From contig USBA01000006.1 of the NCBI GenBank assembly GCA_900552735.1, positions 1-26,126 of the forward strand: a stretch of DNA of 26,126 nt. Reading direction: 5' to 3'. This stretch comes from an uncultured Collinsella sp. (GTDB lineage Bacteria > Actinomycetota > Coriobacteriia > Coriobacteriales > Coriobacteriaceae). Shown here one piece after another: positions 14,723 through 22,158 of this stretch (its first letter is position 1; every line of letters starts with the position of its first letter). A program made the position numbers and the translations under genes. A model generated the notes under the pieces. The model made no database searches and had not been told where the DNA came from. It saw only the letters and a program-made list of their open reading frames with translations.

Positions 14723-15052
14723 ATGAGCTATCTCATCATCGAGCTTGAGACGCAGCTGCTTAAGACCGGAAAGACCAGCGCTGATCTGATTCGGGCGACG
14801 GGACATACTCCGGCTAATATTTCAAAGCTTAGAAACGGAAAGATAAAAGCTATTCGCCTAAAGACGCTTCTTGATATCTGTGATGAGCTTGATTGTCAAC
14901 CGGGAGATATTATTCAGCGCGTGAGCGAGAAAGAGCTTGAGGAGCTTATTGTCGAGCGCGCAAAAAATGTCGTGAGACAGATGCGGGATGGCGGAGGCAA
15001 CGAGGCGTCGCTTCCGACATCAGTCTTTGCTGTCGATTTGAGTGACGAGTAG
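14723..15052 (+). CDS. Small XRE-family transcriptional regulator (YozG-like)
   Basis: A 109-residue protein. Residues 5-65 are a compact Cro/C1 helix-turn-helix (LLKTGKTSADLIRATGHTPA, then ISKLRNGKIKAIRLKTLLDI) ending in CDELDCQPGDII, the hallmark of the YozG/COG3655 subgroup. The C-terminal tail is charged and may contact the membrane partner. AGGAGG lies 5 nt before the start and the gene is 8 nt after DUF2975, so the two are one operon. A strong terminator follows. It likely represses its own operon through the dyad at 14103. Confidence 0.88.
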   Translation: MSYLIIELETQLLKTGKTSADLIRATGHTPANISKLRNGKIKAIRLKTLLDICDELDCQPGDIIQRVSEKELEELIVERAKNVVRQMRDGGGNEASLPTSVFAVDLSDE

Positions 15053-15087
15053 CTTAAGGCGAACAACTAAAACGAATTATCAGCGTG

Positions 15088-15122
15088 AAGGGACCCGTGT
15101 CTAACACGGGTCCCTTCTTTTA
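15088..15122 (+). terminator. Rho-independent terminator of the DUF2975/XRE operon
   Basis: AAGGGACCCGTGT (15088-15100) pairs perfectly with 15104-15116 across a CTA loop, followed by CTTTTA. Confidence 0.93.
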
Positions 15123-15129
15123 GATTATC

Positions 15130-15163
15130 TTGACAAATATGAGTTATCGAAAAACAATAATAA
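15130..15163 (+). promoter_or_regulatory. Promoter region of the ABC exporter operon
   Basis: A perfect TTGACA lies at 15130-15135 in an A+T-rich stretch. The -10 is uncertain: AATAAT at 15156 and TAATAA at 15158 are both spaced wider than ideal. The stretch is the only gap between the preceding terminator and the leader ORF. Confidence 0.4.
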
Positions 15164-15196
15164 CAATGGAAAACGATAAAGGAAAGAAGGAACGAT

Positions 15197-15235
15197 ATGA
15201 GCGGTTTTCTATCAAGCAGAACGGGGGTCCAATGA
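15197..15235 (+). CDS. 12-residue leader peptide overlapping the ABC ATPase start
   Basis: ATG at 15197 opens a 12-codon frame (MSGFLSSRTGVQ) that stops with TGA at 15233-15235. The stop overlaps the ATPase start (AATGA). AAGAAGGA lies 5 nt before this ATG and is a better ribosome site than the one before the ATPase itself. A role in translational coupling or as a regulatory leader is inferred. It could also be chance. Confidence 0.4.
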   Translation: MSGFLSSRTGVQ

Positions 15236-15957
15236 ACGCATCAGCGATAAAGCTATCAAAGGTGTCAAAGCGCTACGGGAAACGGCGCGTTTTGCATGAC
15301 GTTTCCTTCGAGGTGCATCAGTCTGAGCTCTGTGCCCTTGTCGGTGCAAACGGTGCGGGCAAAAGCACGCTTATTAAAATCGTCTTGGGCCTCTGCGAGC
15401 CATCGTCGGGGAGCGTGGAGCTCTTTGGAGGCAAATCAAAAAGAGAGCTTGGCCTGATGCGGACGCGTGTCGGCTATGTGCCAGATTCCAGCGGAGCATA
15501 CCAATCCCTCAGTGCGGTTGAGAATCTCCAAATCCGATGTTCGGAATGGGGGCTTGATGCGAATCGTGAGATTCCTCGCGTTTTGAGCCTAGTCGGGCTG
15601 GACGTCGAAGAGAAAAAGAGCGTGAGCAGTTTTTCTCTGGGAATGAAACGGCGGCTGGATATAGCTACGGCTTTGTTGGGTGACACTGATCTGCTTATTT
15701 TTGATGAGCCAGCGAACGGGTTGGACCCGCTGGGCATCGAGAGTATATGGGCCCTTATCGGTCGATTGAATCGAGAACAGGGTAAGACCATGCTCATCTC
15801 TAGCCATGATTTGGATGAGTTGGCATCAGTTGCAACAAGTTGCGTGTTTATTCATGACGGCGAACTGCTGAAAAAGGAACCGATGGACGTCATAAGGGAT
15901 GAGGCGTCGTCCCTAAAAGAGTATTACAGGCGCTTGATGAAGGCGGTCTCGCTATGA
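15232..15957 (+). CDS. ABC-2 type exporter, ATP-binding protein
   Basis: A 241-residue ATPase. Walker A is GANGAGKST (38-46). The signature reads SFSLGMKRRLDIA, the variant usual for BcrA/LanF-like and ABC-2 exporters. Walker B is LLIFDEPANGLDP and the H-loop is SSHDLDE. The start at 15232 begins the homology (AIKLSKVSKRYGKRRVLHDV). The frame is open to a TTG at 15130, but that falls on the promoter -35. It overlaps the next gene by 4 nt. With two permeases it should export a peptide, lipid or antibiotic. The BcrA-like signature makes antimicrobial peptide immunity a reasonable guess, and no precursor peptide gene is present. Confidence 0.9.
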   Translation: MNASAIKLSKVSKRYGKRRVLHDVSFEVHQSELCALVGANGAGKSTLIKIVLGLCEPSSGSVELFGGKSKRELGLMRTRVGYVPDSSGAYQSLSAVENLQIRCSEWGLDANREIPRVLSLVGLDVEEKKSVSSFSLGMKRRLDIATALLGDTDLLIFDEPANGLDPLGIESIWALIGRLNREQGKTMLISSHDLDELASVATSCVFIHDGELLKKEPMDVIRDEASSLKEYYRRLMKAVSL

Positions 15958-16778
15958 AGCGGGCGATCCATCCCATAAAGGCAGATATGATACGTTTGCA
16001 CAGGATGTTTCCGGCGAAGTTTGGTCTTGCGCTTATGCTGGCGTTCGGCCTTCTCTTCGGTGTCTTTCTAAAAAACGGAACAACGTTGCTCGCCTTTGGC
16101 AATAGCGTTTTTGGGGAGGATATTGGCTTCTGCTGGAATGTAATCGATCCTTCTGCACCCGATGAGTCCCTTGTGCGCAGTGCTTTTGCCGGCACGTCTC
16201 TGTTCGTTCCGCTCATCGTTTGCCTGGCGATTTTACAGGAGCGCGGCTATGAAGAGGGATGCCGAATTTCTTCAGCAAGAGGTCTTGCCCGCTTTAACGG
16301 GACTCTGGCACATGTACTTTCGTCTGCTTTAATTTTCGGCGCAGCATACAGTGCGCTTTGCCTTCTTCTGTTTGCAATAGCGATAACACGTGGAGGGCAA
16401 AACTATGCGCATAGCATGCTGGCTGCATTTTTGCCCGCAATGATGATTAACGCCGTATTGGTGATATCGGTTGCGCTGGAGACGGTGACCATCTATCGGA
16501 TTACAGGCAGCGCTGTATTGAGCGGGGCTGCGATAATTATTGGATTTGTCATGAGCTTGACGCTCTACGGAACTTACCTTCAGACGCCCATACCGTCCTT
16601 GCGATGGATCTTCTTTCTTCCGGGGCCGTACCTTGGAGTCGGATGTGCCCTTGGGTATAGCGATATGGGGCAGCTGACGCTTCTGGGGTATGGCGCGGCA
16701 GCCAGCTGTCTATCGGTATTGATTTACGCTCTCGTGAGCTTTCGTGCTGGGGGTGTGCTCAATGGATCGTCAGACTAG
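15954..16778 (+). CDS. ABC-2 type exporter, permease subunit 1
   Basis: A 274-residue integral membrane protein with six or seven hydrophobic segments (first about 24-42, then near 80, 118, 152, 180, 215 and 245). It has the LNGTL-like RFNGTLAHVLSS stretch after a cytoplasmic loop (LQERGYEEGCRISSARGL) that is common in ABC-2 permeases at the ATPase interface. The start ATGA overlaps the ATPase stop by 4 nt, so translation is coupled. Sequence identity to a named exporter is not evident. The gene is A+T-richer than the window as a whole. Confidence 0.78.
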   Translation: MKRAIHPIKADMIRLHRMFPAKFGLALMLAFGLLFGVFLKNGTTLLAFGNSVFGEDIGFCWNVIDPSAPDESLVRSAFAGTSLFVPLIVCLAILQERGYEEGCRISSARGLARFNGTLAHVLSSALIFGAAYSALCLLLFAIAITRGGQNYAHSMLAAFLPAMMINAVLVISVALETVTIYRITGSAVLSGAAIIIGFVMSLTLYGTYLQTPIPSLRWIFFLPGPYLGVGCALGYSDMGQLTLLGYGAAASCLSVLIYALVSFRAGGVLNGSSD

Positions 16779-17580
16779 AAGATTCCTTCATTCAGAATTG
16801 AAGCATGTGAGCAAATGGACGTACGCCTTAATCCTGGTAATTTATGCGTGCATGGTGGTATTGCAGCTTAATTCTTTCCCGATGTGGTTCTGTAGCCTCC
16901 GTGAGAACAGTTTCTTAGGCTTTTTCCCAGACCCGACGCTTCTGCTGTCGGCAGAGGATGTCCTTCTATTTGGTAGTGCAGAGGTTTTTCGCGGTCTGCT
17001 GTTCAACGTAGCTCCGTTGGCTCATGCATTGTTCTTTCCGTTCATCGCGGCTTGCATTGTGCCGCGCTTTGTCAGTTCGGGCTTTATTGAGGAACCGTGG
17101 GGGTTGTCGGAGGCTCGGGGAGGGAAGCGTGTGTGCGCTATCGTTGCGCGAGTGGTGCTGTCTTCTTTTGCCCTTTTGGGCGCGTTTATCCTGTCGAGTG
17201 TCGTTTTGTACTGTCTTAACTGCGCGATCGTTTTGTATGCTCAGCAGTATTTCAACCTAAATATTTTTTGCTATCGACTTCTTCTGGCGAGTGTCGTCTG
17301 CCTTGCATACGTGGTCTCTTGCGTGATCGCTATTTCCTATTTTGGGTCCGGCTTCGGCCCGATTGGTATGCTGCTGCTTGTCAACGTTGTAGCGATCTAC
17401 ATACAGCTCGGGGCCAATTCCATGCTTCCGCTTCCGTCCTCGATGCTCATGTGGATTTGTGGCGTGACCCCGTTGGGGAATAGTCAATGCATTTCGATTC
17501 TAATTGACTGCCTAATTAACGTAGCAAGCGTTTTTGCCATTTGCTTTACCGTAGACCGATTGCGGTCGAGATTTCTTTGA
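16762..17580 (+). CDS. ABC-2 type exporter, permease subunit 2
   Basis: A 272-residue membrane protein with about six hydrophobic segments (near 20, 75, 120, 150, 185 and 245). The ATG at 16762 is preferred over the in-frame GTG at 16744 because GGGGGTG lies 7 nt upstream and the polar MDRQTRRFLHSELKH opening fits a cytoplasmic N-terminus. It overlaps subunit 1 by 17 nt. EEPWGLSEARGGKRVCAI after the second segment matches the ATPase-facing loop position of subunit 1, so the two are probably paralogous halves of one heterodimeric exporter. It is the last gene of the operon. Confidence 0.75.
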   Translation: MDRQTRRFLHSELKHVSKWTYALILVIYACMVVLQLNSFPMWFCSLRENSFLGFFPDPTLLLSAEDVLLFGSAEVFRGLLFNVAPLAHALFFPFIAACIVPRFVSSGFIEEPWGLSEARGGKRVCAIVARVVLSSFALLGAFILSSVVLYCLNCAIVLYAQQYFNLNIFCYRLLLASVVCLAYVVSCVIAISYFGSGFGPIGMLLLVNVVAIYIQLGANSMLPLPSSMLMWICGVTPLGNSQCISILIDCLINVASVFAICFTVDRLRSRFL

Positions 17581-17618
17581 TTGTTTGTGAGGGATAACCA
17601 TACCGAGCATACCAAATA

Positions 17619-17656
17619 CAGTGGGGCGGGCACCGTGGCTGGTGTCCGCCCCACTG
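17619..17656. terminator. Stem-loop between convergent exporter and amidotransferase-like genes
   Basis: CAGTGGGGCGGGCACC (17619-17634) pairs with 17641-17656 at 15 of 16 positions across a 6-nt loop. It lies midway between convergent stops. Neither side has a clear U-run. It is probably a bidirectional terminator. Confidence 0.7.
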
Positions 17657-17689
17657 GCATAGGAGACTTTAACCTGAGTGGTTCGTGAA

Positions 17690-18499
17690 CTAACGGGCCT
17701 GCTTAACCTTGGCCGCTGCCTCGACAAACGACTTCCACAGGTTAAAGTCGGTTTCGAGCGTCTTCCACGTGTACTCAGGGTGCCATTGCACGCCTAGACA
17801 GAATGGCTGGCCTTCGACCTCGATGCACTCGGGAACACCGTCGGTTGCCTTGGCGACCAAGCGCGTGCTTTTACCCAGGCGATCGACGCAGCAGTGGTGT
17901 GCGGAGTTGGTCTGGATCAGCCTGTGCCCGCCAACCGCGCGCTCCAGCAGCGAGCCCGGCGTGACCTCGACGGGATGCACGGGATCGTTGAGCACGTGGG
18001 TATGGCGCCACTGCGTGCGGCCCTCGCGAGCGCCCAGGCTCGGCACGTCCATGCACAGGGTGCCGCCGGTGGCGACGTTGAGCAGCTGCGTGCCGCGGCA
18101 GGTGGTAAAGAGCGGCTTTTTGGCACGGAGCACCTCGTCGACCAGCTTAAACTCAAAGCTATCGCGGATCTCGCAGCAGAGGGTGGGGTCGTAGGGTCGA
18201 TCATCGCCCCAACGTTTGGGATTGACATCGGGGCCGCCGGGAATGGCGACGCCGTCGGCGATATCGACGTAATGACGGATGACCTCAATGTCCTCGGTGA
18301 TGGACATCTGCAGCGGCAGGCCGCCAGCGGCAAGGATGGCATCGACAAAGACACTTGCGATTTCCTCGTTGGGGGAGAGCATCTCGGTTAAAAACGGCTC
18401 TGCCTCTTCCCAGCGCGGCGCGACGAGGATGAGCGGACGGTCGGCGGGGGCGACGTCGACGTGCGGGGTGTATGACGATGAAGTGCGAGTTCCGATCAT
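17690..18499 (-). CDS. Gamma-glutamyl-gamma-aminobutyrate hydrolase family protein (peptidase C26)
   Basis: A 269-residue class I glutamine amidotransferase-like hydrolase, expected to cleave gamma-glutamyl amide bonds. The nucleophile is Cys134 in FTTCRGTQLLN. The His-Glu pair is His240 and Glu242 in GVQWHPEY. The GVAIPGGPDVNP segment at 83-94 is typical of the PuuD group. It starts 51 nt after the transporter ATPase stop on the same strand, with no terminator between, so it is likely the last gene of the amino acid uptake operon. That context suggests it releases glutamate from an imported gamma-glutamyl compound, which is inference. The ribosome site before the start (GAAAG) is weak. Confidence 0.86.
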   Translation of the reverse strand: MIGTRTSSSYTPHVDVAPADRPLILVAPRWEEAEPFLTEMLSPNEEIASVFVDAILAAGGLPLQMSITEDIEVIRHYVDIADGVAIPGGPDVNPKRWGDDRPYDPTLCCEIRDSFEFKLVDEVLRAKKPLFTTCRGTQLLNVATGGTLCMDVPSLGAREGRTQWRHTHVLNDPVHPVEVTPGSLLERAVGGHRLIQTNSAHHCCVDRLGKSTRLVAKATDGVPECIEVEGQPFCLGVQWHPEYTWKTLETDFNLWKSFVEAAAKVKQAR

Positions 18500-18550
18500 A
18501 GGTGTAACTTTCGAGTTTGGATGGGCATGGCTGGCGGGTGGGCGGTCTGG

Positions 18551-19315
18551 CTAGTGACCCTTGATGGAGTTGAGGAAGTCCTGGGCGCGCTTGGTCTGGG
18601 GATGGTCGAAGAACTCGTCGGGCGTGCCGGTTTCCACGATCCGGCCGTCGGCCATAAACACGACGCGGTCGGCCACGCGGCGGGCGAAGTTCATCTCGTG
18701 CGTAATGACGATCATCGTCATACCCTGCTGCGCCAAGCGCACCATGACCTCGAGCACCTCGTTGATCATTTCGGGGTCAAGGGCACTCGTGGGCTCGTCA
18801 AAAAGCATGGCCTTGGGTTGCATGGCAAGCGAGCGAGCGATGGCTACGCGTTGCTGCTGGCCGCCCGAGAGCTGTGCGGGTACCTTGTCGGCCTGCTCGG
18901 CCACGCCCACGCGGCCCAGCAGGTCCATGGCGCGCTCGCGGGCCTCGTCCTTGGAGACACCCAGCACATCGACCGGTCCCAGCATGACGTTCTGCAGCAC
19001 CGTCATATGTGCAAACAGGTTGAACTGCTGAAACACCATGCCCAGCTCGGCACGCATGCGGGCAAGGTCCTTGCCTTCCTGCGGCAGGGGCTCGCCCTCG
19101 ATGAGGATCTCGCCCGAGTCGATGGTCTCCAGGCGGTTGATGGTGCGGCACATGGTCGACTTGCCCGAGCCCGAGGGACCGATCACAACAACGACCTCGC
19201 CGCGGTCGACCGAGAGATTGATGTCGTTGAGGACGTGCAGATCTCCGTAGTGCTTATCGACGTGCCTGAGCTCGATCAGCGGCTGATTGCCGGTGGAAGA
19301 GGTGCTCTGTGCCAT
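18551..19315 (-). CDS. Polar amino acid ABC transporter, ATP-binding protein
   Basis: A 254-residue ATPase of the GlnQ/GluA/HisP type. Walker A is GPSGSGKST (46-54), the Q-loop is MVFQQFNLF, the signature is LSGGQQQR, Walker B is AMLFDEPTSALDP and the H-loop is VITHEM. It belongs with the two permeases and the lipoprotein upstream as one glutamate/glutamine-class importer. The gap to the preceding permease stop is 36 nt and AGGAGC lies 8-9 nt before the start. Exact substrate cannot be assigned from the ATPase. Confidence 0.95.
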   Translation of the reverse strand: MAQSTSSTGNQPLIELRHVDKHYGDLHVLNDINLSVDRGEVVVVIGPSGSGKSTMCRTINRLETIDSGEILIEGEPLPQEGKDLARMRAELGMVFQQFNLFAHMTVLQNVMLGPVDVLGVSKDEARERAMDLLGRVGVAEQADKVPAQLSGGQQQRVAIARSLAMQPKAMLFDEPTSALDPEMINEVLEVMVRLAQQGMTMIVITHEMNFARRVADRVVFMADGRIVETGTPDEFFDHPQTKRAQDFLNSIKGH

Positions 19316-19351
19316 GGTGCTCGGCTCCTTATGACTCGAAATGGTAAAGCG

Positions 19352-20185
19352 TTAGCGGATGATGGTCGCGCCGGTCTTGTGCGAAACGTAGACAGCGGCC
19401 TTGTTGATCGCGACGTTGATGAGGATGTAGATGACCGCGATAACTAGGTAGACCGACACGAGGGCGTCGTAGTTGGTAATGAGCACGCGGGCGTTTTGCA
19501 TGAGGTCGGGGTAGCTCACCACGTAGGCCACGGTGGTGTCTTTGACTACGACCACGAGCTGTGAAATCAACGACGGAATGATAAATCGAATAGCCTGCGG
19601 CAATACGATTTTAAAGGTGATTTTAGCTTTGGAGAGACCGAGTGCCTGGGCGGCTTCGACCTGGCCGCGCGGCACGGCGTTGACACCGGCACGGAAGATC
19701 TCGGCGAGTACGCCGGCGGCAGCGAGCGCGACGGGAAGCGTGAGCATCCAAAACGACGGCAGCGCGATCTTGTACTGGGGCAGCACCAAAAAGAAGAAGT
19801 AGATGAACAGCAGGCTCGGCACGCCGCGGAAGAAATCGGTGAGCACGCGGCAGACCAGCTGCAGCGGCTTAATGTCGCTGGTGCGGCCGAGCATAAGGGC
19901 TAAGCCCAGCACCAGCGCGATGGCGCCAGCGGTGAGTGCGACTTTAACGGTGCCCTCAAAGCCGGCAAGCAGGAACTTCCAGGTGGTGAGGTGCGTAAAG
20001 AAATACCAATAGTGGACCGAAAGCTGACCGGTCACATAAAAGCGCTGCAGTACCAGAGCGATGAGCGCGGCCACGGCAACGAGCGAAATGGCGGTGCCGA
20101 TGCGAATCTTGGCGCGCATCTTGGGGCCGGGAGCCTCGTAGAGCGCATCGCGCATGGTAAGTGCAGGGGAGGAATGCTTGCTCAT
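19352..20185 (-). CDS. Polar amino acid ABC transporter, permease (GluD-like)
   Basis: A 277-residue inner-membrane subunit. After a 25-residue cytoplasmic N-terminus and a first helix (about 30-48) comes the HisM-type core (73-265) with about five helices. The EAA loop, which docks on the ATPase, is VEAAQALGLSKAKITFKIVL near 177. DFFRGVPSLLFIYF is the usual sequence for the conserved second-helix region. The start overlaps the upstream permease stop by 4 nt. The longer N-terminus resembles GluD of actinobacterial glutamate importers. Confidence 0.93.
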   Translation of the reverse strand: MSKHSSPALTMRDALYEAPGPKMRAKIRIGTAISLVAVAALIALVLQRFYVTGQLSVHYWYFFTHLTTWKFLLAGFEGTVKVALTAGAIALVLGLALMLGRTSDIKPLQLVCRVLTDFFRGVPSLLFIYFFFLVLPQYKIALPSFWMLTLPVALAAAGVLAEIFRAGVNAVPRGQVEAAQALGLSKAKITFKIVLPQAIRFIIPSLISQLVVVVKDTTVAYVVSYPDLMQNARVLITNYDALVSVYLVIAVIYILINVAINKAAVYVSHKTGATIIR

Positions 20186-20841
20186 CGGAGGATCCTCACC
20201 TTCTTATCGATGTAGTTGCCAATGTGGCTCACCACAAAGGCTGTGCCCAGGTAGCCGAGCGCCGAGATAAAGAACGCGGCGACGCCGCCGAGCGAGCGCG
20301 TGTTGATGTAGCTCACCACACCGGTGAGCTCTTGCGGCTTAAGCGGCACCTGGCTGCCGAGCGCGGTAGTGAGCATGACGGCGATAAAGAGGTTGGTCAT
20401 GGGCAGTACGCTCGAGCGCAGCGCCTGCGGAATCACGATCTTGGCGAGGATGCGGCTGAAGCTCATGCCGAGCGAACGTGCGGCTTCCACCTGGCCGACG
20501 CCGACGGTGTTGATGCCGCTCATAAAGTTCTCGGAGCCAAAGGCCGAGCCCAAAAGGACCGTGGCGACGATAACGCAGGTGCGGTAGGGCAGGACGACCT
20601 TGAGCGGCGGCAGCGCATAGACGACGATGATGAGCAGCGCGATGCCGGGGATGTTACGGAAGACCTGGACATACAGGTCGCCAAAGACGCGCAGCGGCTT
20701 GAGCGGCGACACGCGCATCACGGTGACGGCGACGGCCAGCACCATGGCGATGGCAAACGACTCAAGCGTCATGCCCCAGGTTGCTAGCAGCGCGTCGATA
20801 TAGTTCTGGCCATAGAGCGACCAGAGCTCGGAGAGACTCAT
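20182..20841 (-). CDS. Polar amino acid ABC transporter, permease (GluC-like)
   Basis: A 219-residue HisM/GlnP-type permease with about five helices. The second-helix signature is YVQVFRNIPGIALLI and the EAA loop is VEAARSLGMSFSRILAKIVI near 137. GGGAGGTC lies 3-8 nt before the start. It partners the longer permease downstream, which it overlaps by 4 nt, in an expected heterodimer. A stem-loop separates it from the upstream binding-protein gene. Confidence 0.93.
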   Translation of the reverse strand: MSLSELWSLYGQNYIDALLATWGMTLESFAIAMVLAVAVTVMRVSPLKPLRVFGDLYVQVFRNIPGIALLIIVVYALPPLKVVLPYRTCVIVATVLLGSAFGSENFMSGINTVGVGQVEAARSLGMSFSRILAKIVIPQALRSSVLPMTNLFIAVMLTTALGSQVPLKPQELTGVVSYINTRSLGGVAAFFISALGYLGTAFVVSHIGNYIDKKVRILR

Positions 20842-20865
20842 GCGGACCTCCCGCCGATAAGGAAA

Positions 20866-20891
20866 GGGGCTCCCGTGTGTACGGAAGCCCC
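20866..20891 (-). other. Intercistronic stem-loop between binding protein and permease
   Basis: GGGGCTCCCGT (20866-20876) pairs with ACGGAAGCCCC (20881-20891), 10 of 11 bp, with a GTGT loop. On the minus strand CTTTCCTT follows. The place is classic for partial termination or 3' protection that raises binding-protein expression over the permeases. Confidence 0.65.
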
Positions 20892-20980
20892 GACAACTCA
20901 GTGAGGAAACAGTTTAGCGCAATAAAGCGAATCGTGCGTTTCCGTATGGTTTCGCAGCGGCTGATGCCCAGCTTGCGAGC

Positions 20981-21976
20981 TTAGGCGCCGACCTCGGGGA
21001 GCTCGGGAACATTGGTGTCGCCCGTACGGTCACCAATGCAGATCTGCCACAGCTCGGTCCAGGTGCCATCGTCCTCGATCTTCTTAAGGAAGTCGTTAAC
21101 GAAGGCGACGCCGTCGGAATCGAGCGGCAGGCCGATGCCGTAGGGCTCCTTGCTGCCGAAGGGCTTGCCGGCGATCTTGTACTTGCCCGGCTCGCGGACC
21201 AGGGCGCTCTGCTGCATGTTGTTATCGATGACGTAGGCGTCAACGCGGCCCTGCTGGAGTGCCTGGCGGGCCTCCTCGTCGGTCTTGAACTCCTGCTGGC
21301 TGGCCTTGGGGGCGAACTCCTCCAGGATGGCGGGGCCGTTGGAGCCGGACTGGACAGCGACGTTCTTATCGGCCAGGTCGTCGACGCTCTTGATGTCGTC
21401 GTTATCGGCAAGCACCAGGATGGCCTGCTGCGTGTAGTAATAGGGACCGGCAAAGGAGACAAGCTTCTTGCGCTCATCGGTAATGGTGTAGGTGGCAAAG
21501 ACAGCGTCGACCTGGCCGTTCTGCAGGACAGACTCGCGCGTGTCCGAGGTCACCTGGGTGATCTCGACCTTGTTCTCGCCCAGGATGTAGTTGGACAGGA
21601 GCTGTGCGATACCGGCGTCGAAGCCGCGGGTCTGACCGTCTTTCTCGTTGAGGAGGGAGAAGAGCGTAGAGGTCTGAACGCCACCGATCTTAAAGACGCC
21701 GGCGTCCTTGACGGCGGTCGCCCAGGTGCTGGCGGCGATGGCGTCGTCATCGGCCTTGGGGCCGTTGTCGACGAGCTTGTCGAATGCCTTAGCGTCGAGC
21801 GTGGTGGAAGCCTCGGTATCATTGGAGCTCTTGGAAGAGCCGACGGCGGAACCCTTGTCGGCCTCGGCGCTGGTGTCGGAGCAGCCGGCAAGACCAAGGC
21901 CGGCGACGGTTGCGAAGGTGGCGGCGACAAAGCCGCGGCGGTCGAGAACGACCTGCTGGGAGAGGTTCTTGCTCAT
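20981..21976 (-). CDS. Amino acid ABC transporter substrate-binding lipoprotein
   Basis: A 331-residue protein of the SBP_bac_3 family. The N-terminus has a twin-arginine-like motif (LDRRGFVAA, Arg13-Arg14), a hydrophobic core and a lipobox LAGC with Cys32, so it should be a lipid-anchored exported protein. A low-complexity Ser/Asp linker (33-60) leads to the bilobed domain, with GFDAGIAQLLSNYIL near 115 and VDAVFATYTITDERKK near 153, typical of GluB-like binding proteins. It is first in the operon, under a good promoter. The ligand is probably glutamate, glutamine or a derivative, judged from the family only. Confidence 0.93.
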   Translation of the reverse strand: MSKNLSQQVVLDRRGFVAATFATVAGLGLAGCSDTSAEADKGSAVGSSKSSNDTEASTTLDAKAFDKLVDNGPKADDDAIAASTWATAVKDAGVFKIGGVQTSTLFSLLNEKDGQTRGFDAGIAQLLSNYILGENKVEITQVTSDTRESVLQNGQVDAVFATYTITDERKKLVSFAGPYYYTQQAILVLADNDDIKSVDDLADKNVAVQSGSNGPAILEEFAPKASQQEFKTDEEARQALQQGRVDAYVIDNNMQQSALVREPGKYKIAGKPFGSKEPYGIGLPLDSDGVAFVNDFLKKIEDDGTWTELWQICIGDRTGDTNVPELPEVGA

Positions 21977-22019
21977 GGTAGAACACCTTTCTCAATAAAA
22001 TCCCTAGCGGTTGAGTAGA

Positions 22020-22049
22020 GTTATACCCCATGGCGCTCAAATGGGTCAA
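22020..22049 (-). promoter_or_regulatory. Promoter of the amino acid transporter operon
   Basis: On the minus strand TTGACC (22044-22049) and TATAAC (22020-22025) are 18 bp apart. Transcription would start about 35 nt before the lipoprotein start, with GAAAGG as ribosome site. Confidence 0.7.
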
Positions 22050-22091
22050 CACGAAATAACTCAGAAACATACTTGCCTTATGGGTTATTCT

Positions 22092-22126
22092 ACCTACCAA
22101 ATAGGGACAGGCACCTTTGTGGTGGT
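22092..22126. repeat. GGGACAG-core REP-like hairpin (variant copy 3)
   Basis: ACCTACCAAA (22092-22101) pairs imperfectly with TTTGTGGTGGT (22116-22126) around a core reading GGGACAGGCACC. The left arm and GGGACAGG are shared with the copies at 6374 and 8491. The right part differs, which makes this a sub-family. Confidence 0.6.
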
Positions 22127-22158
22127 TCTGGCCGGTGCAGCGGCATGCCTTACTGTTC

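Noticed and set aside
15130..15231. N-terminal extension of the exporter ATPase from a TTG start
   Set aside because: The TTG is part of a perfect TTGACA -35 box, the extension has no ABC homology, and it would overlap the leader ORF in another frame.
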